From: Xestospongia bergquistia
Taxonomy: Eukaryota; Porifera; Demospongiae; Haplosclerida; Petrosiidae
NCBI GenBank assembly: GCA_963965975.1
Contig: OZ014418.1
Span: 4,662,775-4,726,774 of the forward strand
Length of the DNA: 64,000 bases
Reading direction: 5' to 3'
The notes beneath the pieces are model-generated. The model searched no databases and had not been told where the DNA came from. It saw only the letters and a program-made list of their open reading frames with translations. The translations under genes were made by a program, and so were the position numbers. This document shows positions 61,291 to 64,000 of the stretch, piece after piece. Position 1 is the stretch's first letter. Each line of letters starts with the position of its first letter.

Positions 61291-64000
61291 ACTTTAGAAG
61301 GTTTAGACCATTGGGTAAAGTTTATAAGGTAGACTGCTAAGTTTAAAGGACTCTATGGGACTAAAGAAATGAACTGCTATTAATAGTTCAGTAAGTTTGT
61401 TTGCATTAACGCTCTAAAGTCTTTAATTTAAAGACTTTAGAAGGTTTAGAGTATTGAGTGAAGTTTGTAAAGTAAACAGCTCAGTCTAAAGGGGTCTATG
61501 AAACTAACTAAATAAACTATTATTAACAGTTCAGTAAGTTGGTTTGCAATAACACTCTAAAGTCTTTAAATTAAAGACTTTAGAAGGTTTAGACTATTGA
61601 GTGAAGTTTATAATGTAAACTGCTCAGTCTAAAGGACTCTATGAAACTAACTAAATAAACTGTTATTAACAGTTTAGTAAGTTCGTTTGCATTAACACTC
61701 TGAAGTCATTAATTTAAGGACTTTAGAAGGTTTAGAGTATTGAGTGAAGTTTATAAAGTAAACAGCTCAGTCTAAAGGGCTCTATGAAACTAACTAAATA
61801 AACTATTATTAACATTTCAGTAAGTTGGTTTGCATTAACACTCTAAAGTCTTTAAATTAAAGACTTTAGAAGGTTTAGACTATTGAGCGAAGTTTATAAA
61901 GTAGACTGGTCAGTCTAAAGGACTCTATGAAACTAACTAAATAAACTGTTATTAACAGTTTAGTAAGTTCGTTTGCATTAACACTCTAAAGTCATTAATT
62001 TAAAGACTTTAGAAGGTTTAGACTATTGAGTAAAGTTTATAAAGTAAACAGCTCAGTGTAAAGGACTCTATGGGACTAAAGAAATAAAGTGCTATTAACA
62101 GTTATAGTAAGTTTGTTTGCGTTAACGCTCTAAAGTCTTTAATTTAAAGACTTTAGAAGATTTAGAGTATTGAGTGAAGTTTATAAATTAAACAGCTCAG
62201 TCTAAAGGGCTCTATGAAACTAACTAAATAAACTATTATTAACAGTTTAGTAAGATAGTTTGTCATAACACTCTAAAGTCTTTAATTTAAAGACTTTAGA
62301 AGATTTAGACTATTGAGTAAAGTTTATAATGTAAACTGCTCAGTCTAAAGGACTCTATGGGACTAAAGAAATAAACTACTATTAACAGTTTAGTAAGTTG
62401 GTTTGCATTAACCCTCTAAAGTCTTTAATTTAAAGACTTTAGAAGGTTTAGACTATTGAGTGAAGTTTGTAAAGTAAACTGATAGGTCGAAAGGACTCTA
62501 TGGGACTAACTAAATTAACTGTTATTAACAGTTTAGTAAGTTGGTTTGCATTAACACTCTAAAGTCTTTAACTTAAAGACTTTAGAAGGTTTAAACTATT
62601 GAGTAATGTTTATAATGTAAACTGCTCATTTTAAAGGACTCTATGGGACTAAAGAAATAAACTGCTATTAACAGTTTAGTAAGTTGGTTTGCATTAACCC
62701 TCTAAAGTCTTTAATTTAAAGACTTTAGAAGGTTTAGACTATTGGGTAAAGTTTATAAGGTAGACTGCTAAGTTTAAAGGACTCTATGGGACTAAGAAAA
62801 TGAACTGCTATTAACAGTTCAGTTAGTTGCTTTGCATTAACACTCTAAAGTCTTTAAATTAAAGACTTTAGAAGGTTTAGACTATTGAGTGAAGTTTATA
62901 AAGTAAACTGGTCAGTCTAAAGTACTCTATGAAACTAACTAAATAAAATGTTATTAACAGTTTAGTAAGTTCGTTTGCATTAACACTCTAAAGTTGTAAA
63001 TTAAAGACTTTAGAAGGTTTAAACTATTGAGTAAATTTTATAAAGTAAACTGTTCAGTCTAAAGGACTCTATGGGACTAAAAGAAATGAACTGCTATTAA
63101 TAGTTCAGTAAGTTTGTTTGCATTAACGCTCTAAAGTCTTTAATTTAAAGACTTTAGAAGGTTTAGAGTATTGAGTGAAGTTTGTAAAGTAAACAGCTCA
63201 GTCTAAAGGGGTCTATGAAACTAACTAAATAAACTATTATTAACAGTTCAGTAAGTTGGTTTGCATTAACACTCTAAAGTCTTTAAATTAAAGACTTTAG
63301 AAGGTTGAGACTATTGAGCAAGGTTTATAAAGTAAACAGGTCAGTCTAAAGGACTCTATGAAACTAACTAAATAAACTGTTATTAACAGTTTAGTAAGTT
63401 CGTTTGCATTAACACTCTAAAGTCATTAATTTAAAGACTTTAGAAGGTTTAGAGTATTGAGTGAAGTTTATAAAGTAAACAGCTCAGTCTAAAGGGCTCT
63501 ATGAAACTAACTAAATAAACTATTATTAACAGTTCAGTAAGTTGGTTAGCATTAATACTCTAAAGTCTTTAAATTAATGACTTTAGAAGGTTTAGACTAT
63601 TGAGCGAAGTTTATAAAGTAGACTGGTCAGTCTAAAGGACTCTATGAAACTAACTAAATAAACTGTTATTAACAGTTTAGGAAGATCGTTTGCATTAACA
63701 CTCTAAAGTCATTAATTTAAAGACATTAGAAGGTTTAGACTATTGAGTAAAGTTTATAAAGTAAACTGCTCAGTGTAAAGGACTCTATGTGACTAAAGAA
63801 ATAAACTGCTATTAACAGTTATAGTAAGTTTGCTTGCGTTAACGCTCTAAAGTCTTTAATTTAAAGACTTTAGAAGGTTTAGAGTATTGAGTGAAGTTTA
63901 TAAAGTAAACAGCTAAGTCTAAAGGGCTCTATGAAACTAACTAAATAAACTATTATTAACAGTTTAGTAAGTTAGTTTGTGATAACACTCTAAAGTCTTT
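61256..64000 (+). repeat. Terminal repeat of 56676 onward, with a two-monomer deletion
   Basis: Offset 4580 (32 x 143 + 4) from 56676 to about 58131, for example GCGTTAACGCTC at 57540 and 62120. At 62711-62743 the sequence jumps ahead and the offset becomes 4293, a loss of 287 bp (two monomers) relative to 58131-58451. The block continues to the window edge, so its true length is unknown. Confidence 0.85.
63977..64000 (+). repeat. Partial monomer at the right edge
   Basis: The window ends inside dyad 1 of a monomer of the TTAGTTTGTGATAAC-starting type, after CTAAAGTCTTT. The array continues beyond the window. Confidence 0.95.

Larger units (their letters stand above)
1..64000 (+). repeat. 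143-bp satellite DNA array filling the whole window
   Basis: About 447 head-to-tail copies of a 143-bp unit. Measured starts of the GTTTGC-type anchor at 1, 145, 288, 430, 573, 716, 859 and 1002 give spacings of 142-144 bp. The same anchor and the CTAAAGTCTTTAA palindrome arm recur with this period to the last line. All monomers have the same orientation. The array enters at base 1 and leaves at base 64000 in mid-repeat. There is no stretch of unique sequence, so the lack of genes applies throughout. A consensus-like monomer is about 71% A+T. Because 143 is not a multiple of three, any stop codon at a fixed place in the unit falls in all three frames within three monomers, on either strand. 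The array therefore cannot hold a long ORF. Array type and scale suggest eukaryotic heterochromatin (inference); the species is not recognised. Confidence 0.98.

Noticed and set aside
1-64000. Short open reading frames scattered on both strands
   Set aside because: They are short, recur with the repeat, and are closed by stop codons that fall in all frames because 143 is not divisible by three. None has a start context, domain or codon pattern.
1-64000. CRISPR-like pattern: a palindromic 27-bp repeat at regular spacing
   Set aside because: The roughly 116 bp between palindromes are themselves conserved repeats, far longer than CRISPR spacers, and there are no cas genes. This is a tandem satellite.
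1-64000. Plasmid iterons or a bacterial replication origin
   Set aside because: Hundreds of 143-bp units over 64 kb with higher-order repeats and no replication gene do not fit iterons, which are short and few.
1-64000. Assignment to a named satellite family or species
   Set aside because: I do not recognise this monomer. Length similarity to beetle 142-144 bp satellites is not sufficient; a database search with 8298-8440 would decide.

Overview
The whole 64 kb window is one uninterrupted satellite DNA array. I see no protein-coding gene, no rRNA or tRNA gene, no transposon and no single-copy spacer. The repeat unit is 143 bp (usually 142-144), always in the same orientation, so there are about 447 head-to-tail copies. 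The array is already in phase at base 1 and is cut in mid-monomer at base 64000, so it continues past both ends. A consensus-like monomer (8298-8440) has 41 G+C of 143 (about 29% GC) and contains no CpG. An array of this length and organisation points to eukaryotic constitutive heterochromatin, such as a pericentromeric or subtelomeric block. The sequence does not tell me which organism. Satellites of 142-144 bp are known in tenebrionid beetles, for example, but length alone is no identification.

Each monomer carries three dyad-symmetric elements. Dyad 1 is a 27-bp odd-length palindrome with 13-bp arms at monomer positions 16-42. Dyad 2 has 6-bp arms around a 5-nt spacer at 64-80. Dyad 3 is a 17-21 bp palindrome at 115-135. 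Their centres lie at about 29, 72 and 125, roughly every third of the unit. Dyad 1 is the best-conserved part of the monomer.

Monomers fall into recognisable subfamilies, called A-F here. They are mixed in a fixed order, giving higher-order repeats (HORs). The left part (1 to about 12 kb) is built from types A-D plus a type with TTTGTGATAAC at its start. It holds three copies of an 11-monomer HOR (430-2002, 2003-3575, 6438-8011). From about 12.1 kb rightward another subfamily (E, with GAGCGAAG and CTGGTCAG) appears and becomes common. At 11.4-15.4 kb there are tandem duplications of 8 and 5 monomers. From about 21.9 kb the array is dominated by large, very similar duplications: a 5010-bp tandem pair (25055-35074), a 2147-bp tandem pair (38904-43197), a 5870-bp tandem pair (43303-55041), and a block at 35.4-43.7 kb that recurs at 55.1-61.3 kb without the 2147-bp duplication. 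The last 2.7 kb is another copy of sequence starting at 56.68 kb, minus two monomers.

Two rearranged monomers break the head-to-tail rule. One (9441-9660) is 220 bp and contains an inverted fold-back piece. The other (20245-20322) is only 78 bp and carries a perfect 58-nt palindrome. Both look like fold-back template switches at the dyads. Read together, the window records successive unequal exchange or replication-slippage events, with relative ages that can be partly ordered.
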